A stretch of 64,000 nucleotides of DNA, taken from contig JAJFKF010000020.1 of assembly GCA_021773365.1 (NCBI GenBank), positions 79,161-143,160 of the forward strand, given 5' to 3'. This document shows, piece by piece, positions 12,815-20,744 of this stretch. The stretch comes from Gammaproteobacteria bacterium. Its GTDB lineage: Bacteria > Pseudomonadota > Gammaproteobacteria > Steroidobacterales > Steroidobacteraceae. Each line of letters opens with the position of its first letter. Within the stretch, counting starts at the first letter, position 1. Made by a program: the position numbers and the translations under genes. The notes below the pieces were generated by a model, which saw only the letters and a list, made by a program, of their open reading frames with translations, had not been told where the DNA came from and ran no database searches.

Positions 12815-13090
12815 CCGGTGCACCCTCCGCGGCGTGCAAGGTTACGGGAAGTCGGTGCGGATTCGTCCAATCCCGACGCTGCCCCCGCAACGGTGATTGA
12901 GTATCGGCGCGTCGTGAAGCCACTGTTTATGGATGTGAACGGGAAGGCAGGCGCGTCGGGAACGGAGAAGGTTGGCCAAGGAAAGTTATCCACAGTTTAT
13001 GGGAATCTCCCCCCTTAAACTGTGGGTAACTTTCCTTGGCCAACCTTCTCCGCTCCAGCTCCTAAGCCCGGAGACCGGCCTGCACGCAAC
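12815..13090 (+). ncRNA. Cobalamin (B12) riboswitch
   Basis: The conserved elements occur in order: GGTGCACC near 12817, GGGAAGTCGGTG (12846-12857), AATCCCGACGCTGCCCCCGCAAC (from 12869), the B12-box core GCCACTG (12919-12925), GGGAAGGC (12941-12948), and AAGCCCGGAGACC (13064-13076) followed by GGCCTGC. These are the hallmarks of the AdoCbl aptamer class. It lies 130 bp upstream of a BtuB-like receptor on the same strand, so bound cobalamin should switch receptor expression off. The stretch between GGGAAGGC and AAGCCCGGAGACC is about 115 nt and is mostly taken up by a long hairpin (12963-13052). End positions are approximate. Confidence 0.93.
12963..13052. repeat. Long hairpin element with paired DnaA-box-like sequences, copy 1
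   Basis: The arms at 12963-12999 and 13016-13052 (37 bp) are complementary except for one T/G position. The loop is TGGGAATCTCCCCCCT (13000-13015). The left arm holds TTATCCACA (12986-12994), a perfect DnaA box; the right arm holds TTACCCACA in reverse (13021-13029), one base off. A second element at 26389-26458 shares the loop and stem core. This copy sits inside the cobalamin riboswitch. Its function is unknown; it may be a small mobile palindrome or a structural RNA/DNA element. Confidence 0.85.
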
Positions 13091-13223
13091 CGACGGTGTC
13101 GCGGCGGGCGATGCTCTGGTGGCCGGCGTTGAAAGTTCTTTCCCCGCCCGTACCAGCGCTCCTCCCACCTGGCCCGTTTCCAGTAACCGGGCACGGGTGT
13201 GTGCCCCTTCGAGGAGCATCAAC

Positions 13224-15293
13224 ATGTTCAATTGCACTCGCACGCGCGGCCTGACGGTCGTGCTTTCCGTCTGTTTCACCAGTGTTTGCGCGCCGGTCAT
13301 GGCCGACCCGGCACCGACCCTCAGCGCTGACTCCGAGGTGCTGGTACCCGGCACCCGCCTGCAGCCCGATCCTTTCGCGCCGGCGGCCAGCGTATCGGTC
13401 ATCGACGCCGAGCGCATTGCCACCAGCCCCGCGCGCACGGTGGCCGAGCTGCTGGCGGTGGAGGCTGGAATTCAAGTGCGCAGCCTCTACGGCAATCTTT
13501 CGGCACGCACCACCGTGGACCTGCGTGGATTTGGCGTCACTGGTGGACAGAACACCCTGATTCTGCTCGACGGGCGGCGACTGAACGATGTCGATCTGGC
13601 CACCGTGAACTTCGCCGCCCTGCCCCTGCACAACATCGAGCGCATCGAAATCGTGCGCGGGTCGGGGGGCGTGCTGTACGGCGACGGCGCCAGCGGCGGC
13701 ACGATCAACATCGTCACGCGGCGACCACAGGCCGGGGAATTCTCCGCCCTGGTAGGCGTGTCCGGTGGCTCCTACGACAGCAGCGGCATTGAAGGACGGC
13801 TGTCCTGGGGCGGTGAGCGGGCATCGGTCAATCTGGCGGCCGAAAGCCTCGAATCGGACGGCTATCGCGAGAACAACGGCCTGGAACAGCGAAATGTACA
13901 GCTGGAAACCCGCCTGCAGAATGCCGGCTTCGATTTCTACGCCAAGGTGGGCCTGAGCGATCAGGAACTGGGCCTGCCGGGGGTGCGCACCGTGGATCCG
14001 GGTGCGAATCTCGATGAGCTTGGTAATGACCGCCGTGGCGCCGCCGATGCGGACAACCTTGCGCAGGAGCGCGCAGGCTATGTGACGGCCGGCTTCAGCC
14101 GCGATCTGGGCAAACACGCCGGGATGCTGTTCGATGCCGGCTATCGTGATCGCAGCCAGCAGGCCTGGTATGCGAGTTTCAGCGACTATCTGGACACCGA
14201 TCTGCGCAGCGTTTCGGTGACGCCGCGGCTGTACATCGACCATGACCTGCCCGCACTGCCGGGACGATTCATCACCGGCATCGATTACTACGATCACACC
14301 TACGACTCCAGCCGCGCCTTCAGCGAACAAACCATCGGCATGCCCATTCACCGGCTGTTGATCGACCAGCGCAGCACCGCCGTGTACGTCAGCAATCTCG
14401 CCCGGCCGACTGAACGACTCACCGTGGACCTCGGTGCGCGCCTGCAGCGTGTACGCTTCCAGGCCCGCGATCTGTTCGACCCCGGCGCGCCCGGTGCGGC
14501 GGAGAAATTCGAATTCAGCGGCGCACCGGATTTCTCCCGCAGCGACACTGAATCGATGTTTGAAGCCGGGCTGGGCTATGAGCTCAGTGACACCGCGCGC
14601 CTGTTCGCGCGCGCCGGCCGCAGCGTACGCTTTGCCACGGTCGATGAACTGTATGAGTTCGATGCCTTCTTCGCGCGCGTTTTCTCGCCGCTGGAGCCGC
14701 AGGTGGCGGAGCATCTGGACATCGGCGCGCACTACTCGCACGGGCGCCTGCTGGGGAGCCTGACGGCCTACGCCATGGAGCTGCAGGATGAAATCCATTT
14801 CAACCCCGTGACCTTCGCCAACGAGAACCTCGACCCCACGCGCCGGCGCGGCATTGAGGCGGAGGTCGGCGTGCAGATTGCGGTGAATCTGAACCTGCGC
14901 GTGAACTACACCCTGCAACGCGCCACTTTCCGCGACGGCCTGTTCGACGGCAATGAAGTGCCAGTGGCGCCGCGCCGCCTGGCCAATGTCACCGGCCTGT
15001 GGTCCATCCTGCCCCACCTTGAACTGGCAGCTACCTGGCATTACGTAGGCGGGAAGCGCTTTGACAACGACGAGGCCAATACCTTTGCCGCCCGCATCCC
15101 GGCCTACGACCTGCTCGACGCCCGCCTCACCGCTGGCTACGGGCAATGGACCGTATCACTGGCGGCGCACAACCTGCTGGGTGAAAAGGCCTTTGACTAC
15201 GGCGTGGCCAGCACCTTCACCCCGGGGCGCTTCAATGCCTATCCACTGCCGGAACGCAGCTTCACCTTGCGGCTGGGGCGGCAGTTCAACTGA
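13224..15293 (+). CDS. btuB: BtuB-like TonB-dependent vitamin B12 receptor
   Basis: A 689-residue outer-membrane receptor. It has a signal peptide (residues 1-27, ending VMA-DP), a TonB-box-like segment DSEVLVPGTR (about 33-42), a plug domain (about 50-165, with LILLDGRRLND and IERIEIVRGSGGVLYGDGASGGTINI), and a beta-barrel ending in LRLGRQFN. The ATG at 13224 has GAGGAG upstream; the longer frame from 12972 runs through the riboswitch and is not coding. It has no STN domain, unlike the two large receptors in the window. The cobalamin riboswitch directly upstream is the main reason to assign B12 or a related corrinoid as its ligand. BtuCD/BtuF genes are not in the window. Confidence 0.9.
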   Translation: MFNCTRTRGLTVVLSVCFTSVCAPVMADPAPTLSADSEVLVPGTRLQPDPFAPAASVSVIDAERIATSPARTVAELLAVEAGIQVRSLYGNLSARTTVDLRGFGVTGGQNTLILLDGRRLNDVDLATVNFAALPLHNIERIEIVRGSGGVLYGDGASGGTINIVTRRPQAGEFSALVGVSGGSYDSSGIEGRLSWGGERASVNLAAESLESDGYRENNGLEQRNVQLETRLQNAGFDFYAKVGLSDQELGLPGVRTVDPGANLDELGNDRRGAADADNLAQERAGYVTAGFSRDLGKHAGMLFDAGYRDRSQQAWYASFSDYLDTDLRSVSVTPRLYIDHDLPALPGRFITGIDYYDHTYDSSRAFSEQTIGMPIHRLLIDQRSTAVYVSNLARPTERLTVDLGARLQRVRFQARDLFDPGAPGAAEKFEFSGAPDFSRSDTESMFEAGLGYELSDTARLFARAGRSVRFATVDELYEFDAFFARVFSPLEPQVAEHLDIGAHYSHGRLLGSLTAYAMELQDEIHFNPVTFANENLDPTRRRGIEAEVGVQIAVNLNLRVNYTLQRATFRDGLFDGNEVPVAPRRLANVTGLWSILPHLELAATWHYVGGKRFDNDEANTFAARIPAYDLLDARLTAGYGQWTVSLAAHNLLGEKAFDYGVASTFTPGRFNAYPLPERSFTLRLGRQFN

Positions 15294-15341
15294 CAACCGC
15301 CGCGCAGGCGGGAATCTGGCCTATTGCCAGGGCGATGCGGA

Positions 15342-15848
15342 TCAGGGTGATGCGGGCTGGGCCGGCGCCATGCCCGCATCGCCCGCCGCGCCGCTGGCCC
15401 GGCGGCGGAAATCATGCGGCCCGCGGACACGGCCAACGGCAATCCGGCCGCCGCCCGCACCACTCACCACCACCGTCCCGAAGCCGAACAGGCGACCCAG
15501 AACACCCTGTTGCACGGCCACGCCTTCGACCTTGCCATGACTGAGCTCCATGGTCCTGCTGCCGAACAATCCCAGCTTGACGATGAGGCGCCGGTTGGTG
15601 ATGGCCAGCTCGGTGGAAACCTTCAATATTGCGGCTCGCAGCAGACTGATGACAGCAAAAAAGGCGAAGAACGCCGCCGCCGCCAGGGCGATGTCGTGCT
15701 TGTCCTGGACATCAAACAGTACGTCCACATTGAACAGCACGCAGGCCACGGCCCCCAGAAGCAGGGCACGCACGAAGACGAAGCCGTGGATGCCCGCAGT
15801 ATGCAGAATATGCTCTCCGGGCATCAGGTTGTTTGTTACGTACCCCAT
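15342..15848 (-). CDS. Membrane protein with bacterial PH domain (DUF304-like)
   Basis: A 168-residue protein. It starts at ATG 15848 with GGGAGGG upstream; the longer frame to 16064 overlaps the neighbouring kinase and is rejected. Two membrane helices (about residues 22-42 and 50-70) are followed by a bPH_2-type domain with STELAITNRRLIVKLGLFGSRTMELSHGKVEGVAVQQGVLGRLFGFGTVVVSG, the classic pattern of this family. The role is unknown; such proteins are membrane-associated and sometimes stress-linked. It is transcribed in the same direction as the kinase genes upstream, 61 bp after them. Confidence 0.8.
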   Translation of the reverse strand: MGYVTNNLMPGEHILHTAGIHGFVFVRALLLGAVACVLFNVDVLFDVQDKHDIALAAAAFFAFFAVISLLRAAILKVSTELAITNRRLIVKLGLFGSRTMELSHGKVEGVAVQQGVLGRLFGFGTVVVSGAGGGRIAVGRVRGPHDFRRRASGAAGDAGMAPAQPASP

Positions 15849-15909
15849 AACCCTCCCGCCTGTCGATTTTTGTATCAGGCACGCACCGGCATTGCCGGGA
15901 GCGCCAGCG

Positions 15910-17034
15910 CTACTTCGGCAGCGTAAAATAGAAAGCTGCCCCCTTGCCGGATTCGGCCTCGGCCCAAATGCGACCACCATGACGATGCACGATACGGTGC
16001 ACGATCGAAAGGCCGATGCCAGTACCTTCAAATTCCTCGGCACGATGCATGCGCTGGAAGACACCGAACAGCTTCTCGGCGTATTTCATATCGAACCCTG
16101 CGCCATTGTCGCGCACAAAGCACACCAGATCATTGCCCTCCATACGGCTCCCGACTTCGATCTGCGCCGGCTTGCTGTGGCCGGTGAACTTGAAGGCATT
16201 CGACAGCAGGTTGGTATACACCTGACGCAGCAGCGATGGATCGGCCGAGCATTGCGGCAGTTCACCGATTTTCAGCTGCACTTCCCGCTCCGGCTGCGCC
16301 TGACGCAATTCCGCCAGCACCGCCTCAACCAGCCCCGATAGCGACACCGGCTGCTTGCTCAGGGGCTGACGGCTGAAACGGGAGAACTCCAGCAGGTCGG
16401 CGATGAGGTGCTCCATGCGTTGGGCGCTGCCCGCCACCGTGTCGAGGTGGCGTCGCGCTTCCTCGGACAATTCCGCAGCATGATCTTCGAGCAGAATCTG
16501 GGAGAACCCGGTCACCGCTCGCAGCGGCGCACGCAGGTCGTGCGAAACCGAGTAGGAGAATGCTTCAAGCTCCTTGTTGGCCACTTCCAGTTCGGCAGCG
16601 TGCCGCTGCACACTCCGCTGCAGCTCCGCGTTCTCGATACGCAGCCGCCGCACACCCAGAGCCCGATCAAGCACCGGCAGCATGGTGCTCAGGCGAAAAG
16701 GCTTGAGGATGTAGTCCAGTGCGCCGGCCTTCATCGCATCGATGGCAGTGCCAATGCTGCCATGGCCGGTCATCACTACGCCGACGAGATCGTCGTCGCG
16801 CGCGCGCACCTCCTTGAGCAGAGCGATACCGTCCATCTCCGGCATCATCAGGTCGGTGATCAGCAGGTCAAAGCGCTCGCCGCGCCCGACCACCTCCAGC
16901 GCCTGCAGCGCCGAGGTGTAGCCACTGACCTGATAGCCCTCCTGCTCCAGCGTATGGCAGAGGGCCTTCATCTGCGCCGACTCGTCGTCAACGACCAGCA
17001 GCCGCTCCGACGCAGTGGACCCGGTTGCGGTCAT
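15910..17034 (-). CDS. Receiver-histidine kinase hybrid (REC-HisKA-HATPase)
   Basis: A 374-residue soluble protein. The N-terminal receiver domain (about residues 11-125) has phospho-acceptor D61 in LLITDLMMPEMDG and Lys in LKPF. A short coiled linker (130-155) leads to HisKA with H165 in FSYSVSHDLRAPLR, then an ATPase domain with N box LLSNAFKFTG, G1 DNGAGFD and G2 GTGIGLSIV. The DLRAPL form of the H box is like phytochrome-type kinases. It has no membrane or sensory domain and no DNA-binding output, so it probably takes phosphate from the upstream hybrid kinase and relays or senses through its own kinase. It starts 6 bp after that kinase. Confidence 0.9.
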   Translation of the reverse strand: MTATGSTASERLLVVDDESAQMKALCHTLEQEGYQVSGYTSALQALEVVGRGERFDLLITDLMMPEMDGIALLKEVRARDDDLVGVVMTGHGSIGTAIDAMKAGALDYILKPFRLSTMLPVLDRALGVRRLRIENAELQRSVQRHAAELEVANKELEAFSYSVSHDLRAPLRAVTGFSQILLEDHAAELSEEARRHLDTVAGSAQRMEHLIADLLEFSRFSRQPLSKQPVSLSGLVEAVLAELRQAQPEREVQLKIGELPQCSADPSLLRQVYTNLLSNAFKFTGHSKPAQIEVGSRMEGNDLVCFVRDNGAGFDMKYAEKLFGVFQRMHRAEEFEGTGIGLSIVHRIVHRHGGRIWAEAESGKGAAFYFTLPK

Positions 17035-17040
17035 TGCCGT

Positions 17041-19440
17041 CTAGCCTCCCGCAGAAAGTTCGGCCAGCGCAGCGCGGAGCTCATGCAGACGCGGCGGTTT
17101 GTTGAGGATGCGATCGACATGCGGCGGAATGTCATTCTCGGCCACCAGCCTCTGACCCCACCCGGTCAGCATGATGATGGGCGTGCTCGGCGAGGCGGCA
17201 TGCACCGCGGCGGCCACCTTGCGCCCATCGACATAGGGCATGCCCAGATCGGTAATGACCAGCGAGTAAATCTTGCCCTCCTGCTGTGCAGCCAGGAAAG
17301 CGTCGATGCCGGACTGCCCGCCAGAGGCGGCGGTAATCTGGTGACCATCGGACTCCAGCGTGTCGCGCAGTGACTTGGTGAGCAGAGGATCGTCGTCGAT
17401 GATCAGGATATTCAGCCGCTGGCTGGGCACGCGGGGCGCTGCGGCGTGTACCGAGGCTGAAAAAATTGGCGCGGATACGGGGAAAATCAACCGGAAGACG
17501 GTGCCCTTACCCGGCGCACTGTTGATCTCCAGCTCCGCGCTGTGCCGCTGCACCATGCCGTAGACCATGGGCAGTCCGAGTCCGGTACCACGCTCACCCT
17601 TGGTGGTAAAAAACGGCTCCAGGCAGCGGCGGCGGGTGTCCTCGCTCATGCCGATGCCGGTGTCGGCGATCTCCAGCCATACATTCCGCATATTGCCGGC
17701 GTCATCCGGCAGGCTGACGGTGTTCACGCTGGTGCGCACCGTGAGCGTACCGCCCTCCGGCATGGCGTCGACGGCATTGAACACCAGGTTGGTCAGGGCG
17801 TCGCGGATCTCCGCTTCCGCACCCATGATCTGCGGCAGTTCCTCGATCAGCTCACATTTCAGTTCTATCATCGTGCCGTGCTGCTGCGCCTGATCGCTCC
17901 AGCGCACACGGGTCAGATCCAGCACCTGCTTGACCAGTTTATTCATGTCCACCGCGGCCAGCTGCAGCTGCGGTTCGCGCGAACGATAGAACTCACGCAT
18001 GCGTGCCACGGTTTCAGCCACATCATCGATGGCCTGCTGGATGGTGGTGAGATAATCGCGTGCACGCTCGCTGAGATCGGGCTCACGCTCCAGCAGCGAC
18101 TCGGTGTAGAGCGCCACAGGGGAAATAGCATTGTTGATGTCGTGGGCGATGCCGCTGGCCATCTGCCCCAGCGCGCGCAACCGCTCCTGCTGCATGACCG
18201 TGTGCTGGGTCTGGCGCAGATCGTCGTAGGCCTGCTGCAAGGCCACGTACAGATGCAGCTGATGGGCTGCCAGCGCAGTGTGCTCGCTGAGCTGGCGCAG
18301 GAACTCGCATGAAGCGCTGCTGAAGCTGTTCTCTTCGCTGGCTGCGACGATGAGTACCCCGGAGATGCGGCTTTCTGTCAGCAACGGCGCAAACACAGCC
18401 GAGCGCAGGCCGGCATCGGCAAGCATCTGCGGGAAAGTGAAATTCAGCTCTCGCACATCCGGCTCATAAACCAGTCGTCCACGCACGCAGCGCGACAAAC
18501 CATTCTCGTCCACCGGTATCTGGGCTCGCCCCACGGAGGCCAGTGCGGGAATACGCGCAACGCTGCGCGCACCGATTCCGGCGACAGTCAGGCTTCCCCC
18601 GGCAGGTTCATAGGTGCAGATGCAGGCGAAGTCCGCCGGCAGGTCAGCCTCCAGACTGCCCACCACCACCTGATAGATGCTGGCGCTGTCCTGACGCTCG
18701 CCGATGGCGCGGGTGATGCGATTAAGCAGCTCCAGGCGCGCGAGCTGTGCCTGGATATGATCGAGCATGTGATTGAAGGCGGAATTGAGCGCGCCGAGCT
18801 CATCGTTGCCGCCGGGGGCGACACGACGTGAATAGTCCTTGGCTTCCGACACTGCCCGCGAGGCCTCTGCCAGCGCCAGGATGGGCCCCGTGATCTGCTT
18901 CTGCAGGCGGCGGGACAGCAGATACGCCACCAGCAGGGAGACGAACATCACCAGCAGCGCAATCCACGCGTATCCGACCAGTCGCTCGTAAATAGCCCCC
19001 AGATCCGACCGCAGATACAGCGCACCCTGCGCATCTTCGCCGTTTTCACTCACCGTCAGCACACCGGTCAAGTGCCCGTCCTTGAAGCGAAAACCGGGCG
19101 CCTCCGGCAATGCCGGCAACTGCGCATCGACCGCCTCAGCCGGGTAGGTTGCAAACAACCTCCCATCGATGTCGTACAAACCAGCGACCACGATGTGCGG
19201 ATCAGCCTTCAGTGCGCTGAGCACCTCGCGCGCATCGTCAGTGTTGTAGAAGGCAAGCGCCGCAGTGCTGTTGTCAGCCACAGCCGATCCGAGCGTGGTG
19301 AGATTGCGCACCATCGCCTGGCGGAAGTTGAAGTACTCATATGTGAGAAATCCGCTGCAGGTCAGCAGCAGCGCCACGCCACTGGTCAACATCACAACGG
19401 CCATCAGGCGCTGTCTGAGCGGCAGATTTCCCAGACCCAT
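17041..19440 (-). CDS. CHASE8-HAMP-GAF hybrid histidine kinase
   Basis: A 799-residue inner-membrane kinase. TM1 spans about residues 13-33. A periplasmic CHASE8-like domain (about 38-150) contains GSAVADNSTAALAFYNTDDAREVL. TM2 is about 156-176, followed by HAMP (177-232) and a GAF-like domain (about 245-395). The HisKA region has H433 in ASGIAHDINNAISP, and the ATPase has DTGIGM and GTGLGLPMV. A C-terminal receiver domain starts about 680, with Asp in LVITDLGMP. CHASE8 is the periplasmic domain of YfiN/TpbB, the diguanylate cyclase held in check by YfiR. A YfiR-family gene lies 3 bp upstream, so the two very likely form a sensor pair with a kinase output. Confidence 0.9.
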   Translation of the reverse strand: MGLGNLPLRQRLMAVVMLTSGVALLLTCSGFLTYEYFNFRQAMVRNLTTLGSAVADNSTAALAFYNTDDAREVLSALKADPHIVVAGLYDIDGRLFATYPAEAVDAQLPALPEAPGFRFKDGHLTGVLTVSENGEDAQGALYLRSDLGAIYERLVGYAWIALLVMFVSLLVAYLLSRRLQKQITGPILALAEASRAVSEAKDYSRRVAPGGNDELGALNSAFNHMLDHIQAQLARLELLNRITRAIGERQDSASIYQVVVGSLEADLPADFACICTYEPAGGSLTVAGIGARSVARIPALASVGRAQIPVDENGLSRCVRGRLVYEPDVRELNFTFPQMLADAGLRSAVFAPLLTESRISGVLIVAASEENSFSSASCEFLRQLSEHTALAAHQLHLYVALQQAYDDLRQTQHTVMQQERLRALGQMASGIAHDINNAISPVALYTESLLEREPDLSERARDYLTTIQQAIDDVAETVARMREFYRSREPQLQLAAVDMNKLVKQVLDLTRVRWSDQAQQHGTMIELKCELIEELPQIMGAEAEIRDALTNLVFNAVDAMPEGGTLTVRTSVNTVSLPDDAGNMRNVWLEIADTGIGMSEDTRRRCLEPFFTTKGERGTGLGLPMVYGMVQRHSAELEINSAPGKGTVFRLIFPVSAPIFSASVHAAAPRVPSQRLNILIIDDDPLLTKSLRDTLESDGHQITAASGGQSGIDAFLAAQQEGKIYSLVITDLGMPYVDGRKVAAAVHAASPSTPIIMLTGWGQRLVAENDIPPHVDRILNKPPRLHELRAALAELSAGG

Positions 19441-19443
19441 CTC

Positions 19444-20049
19444 TCAGGACTCCCGGTCGCCGACGATCTCGGCCGGACGCAGAAGCTTGGAGCTCAGCGT
19501 CAATCCCGCCGCCACCGCCGCCTGCAGGTTGATGCGCATACGCACGCGATTGCGTTCGGTGACCAGCCGAATCATCACCCCACGGCGCTCGAAGCCCTCG
19601 CCATCGCCCACCGTCAGGACGCTGCGCTCGCCCAGGTGCTTCAGTATCTGCTCCAGCTGATGCTGCTCGGAGTGACTGATGAACAGAATGTGGCAGGTAT
19701 CGATCTGCGCGGCATCGGTAAACCGGCGCACGACCAGCGGGTGACCACGCACGCTCTCCCCATGTACCACCTGATCCAGGTCCGCGCCGAACGGATCCTC
19801 TCCCAGCACCCCGATCACCAGCGGTGCATCGGCGGTGGCGAAGGCCTCTTCGGGCCAGTCGACGAACTGCGAAAAGTTGAACAGGAAAACGGCCTTGACC
19901 TGTGCTTCGGTCGGCGGCGCAGCCGCCACGGCCGGTATCATCCATGGCAGACAGGTCCATAGCAGACCGATGCCTAGCAAACAGGCAAGCACACTTGCCT
20001 GAAACGCCGCCGTCCCGCTCGAAACAGCCGACGCACGATGTAACCTCAT
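19444..20049 (-). CDS. YfiR-family (DUF4154) periplasmic protein
   Basis: A 201-residue protein. The start at 20049 has a GGAGGTAG site; a longer frame to 20133 has none. A signal peptide (about residues 1-40, hydrophobic LACLLGIGLLWTCLPWMIPAVAAA) is followed by the DUF4154 domain, recognisable by EAQVKAVFLFNFSQFVDWPEEAF, the LVIGVLGEDPFG segment, and CHILFISHSEQHQLEQIL. YfiR binds the CHASE8 domain of the cyclase YfiN in the periplasm and represses it. Here its neighbour is a CHASE8 histidine kinase, so the likely partner is that kinase. The gene starts the yfiR-kinase-receiver operon. Confidence 0.88.
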   Translation of the reverse strand: MRLHRASAVSSGTAAFQASVLACLLGIGLLWTCLPWMIPAVAAAPPTEAQVKAVFLFNFSQFVDWPEEAFATADAPLVIGVLGEDPFGADLDQVVHGESVRGHPLVVRRFTDAAQIDTCHILFISHSEQHQLEQILKHLGERSVLTVGDGEGFERRGVMIRLVTERNRVRMRINLQAAVAAGLTLSSKLLRPAEIVGDRES

Positions 20050-20155
20050 GCCTACCTCCGTCCATGCCCCCGTGGACCGCCCATCCTTGGCTGAACCCAC
20101 TGGAATTGCAAGCCTTTCAAGGCATTGAAGCATCGCCAGGGACTCGACCAGGAAC

Positions 20156-20656
20156 TCAACTAGGGCTTTCCCCTACAACCCCGCGCAGCGCCACTGCCAC
20201 CGCCTTCTCGCGCACAGAGCGCCTGTCGCCGCGAAACCGGCGGCACAGCACCCGCAATCGTACTGCGCGTCGCTCGCGCCGCGCCCAACAGAACCACACC
20301 AGCCCCACGGGCTTGCCCGGCGCCGCGCCGCCCGGCCCGGCTATGCCGCTCACCGCCACCGCAATGTCCGCGCGGCTGATGCGCAGCGCGCCGCGCGCCA
20401 TCTCGCGAACCACCGCTTCGCTGACAGCGCCGAAGCGCGCCAGCGTGCGCGCCCTGACACCCAGCATGCTTTGTTTGGCCGCATCGCCATAGGTGACATG
20501 CCCGGCGACGAACCACTGTGAACTGCCGGCGACGTCGGTCAGTGCCTTGGCGATCCACCCGCCGGTGCACGACTCGGCGGTTGCCAGGCACCGCCCCTCG
20601 CGCAGCAAATGGCGGCCGGCTCTTGTCGCGAGTCTCAACAGCTTCTCATCCGCCAT
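20156..20656 (-). CDS. pncC: Nicotinamide-nucleotide amidase (CinA C-terminal domain)
   Basis: A 166-residue stand-alone CinA C-terminal domain. It carries the family blocks [42 protein letters not shown] and [21 protein letters not shown]. The enzyme deamidates NMN to nicotinate mononucleotide in pyridine nucleotide salvage. Ser in ESCTGG is the likely nucleophile. The start at 20656 is set by homology; the frame runs further to 20782 into the mutS promoter. It is divergent from mutS with about 88 bp between starts. In many genomes cinA neighbours recA and mutS, which fits. Confidence 0.93.
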   Translation of the reverse strand: MADEKLLRLATRAGRHLLREGRCLATAESCTGGWIAKALTDVAGSSQWFVAGHVTYGDAAKQSMLGVRARTLARFGAVSEAVVREMARGALRISRADIAVAVSGIAGPGGAAPGKPVGLVWFCWARRERRAVRLRVLCRRFRGDRRSVREKAVAVALRGVVGESPS

Positions 20657-20744
20657 CGTGCGCGCAACGTTACAGGGTTTGCCGACGCCGGCAAAGCCCC
20701 GTGTCTGCCCATTCACCGGCAATGCCCGTACAATCCCCGCCCCC

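Noticed and set aside
12663..12820. LexA operator upstream of recA
   Set aside because: No CTGT-N8-ACAG match. The region may use a different LexA motif, but nothing can be supported.
12663..12923. 87-codon N-terminal extension of recA
   Set aside because: RecA homologues start at EDNRKKAL. The GTG at 12662 has a ribosome site, and the extra codons are not conserved and lie in the riboswitch region.
12972..13223. N-terminal extension of the BtuB-like gene from 12972
   Set aside because: The segment is the cobalamin riboswitch and hairpin, and the real signal peptide begins at ATG 13224 with a ribosome site.
13062..15146. Long minus-strand open frame of 694 codons opposite the BtuB-like gene
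   Set aside because: It is antisense to a clear TonB receptor. The protein has no recognisable domain, and such frames are common in GC-rich DNA.
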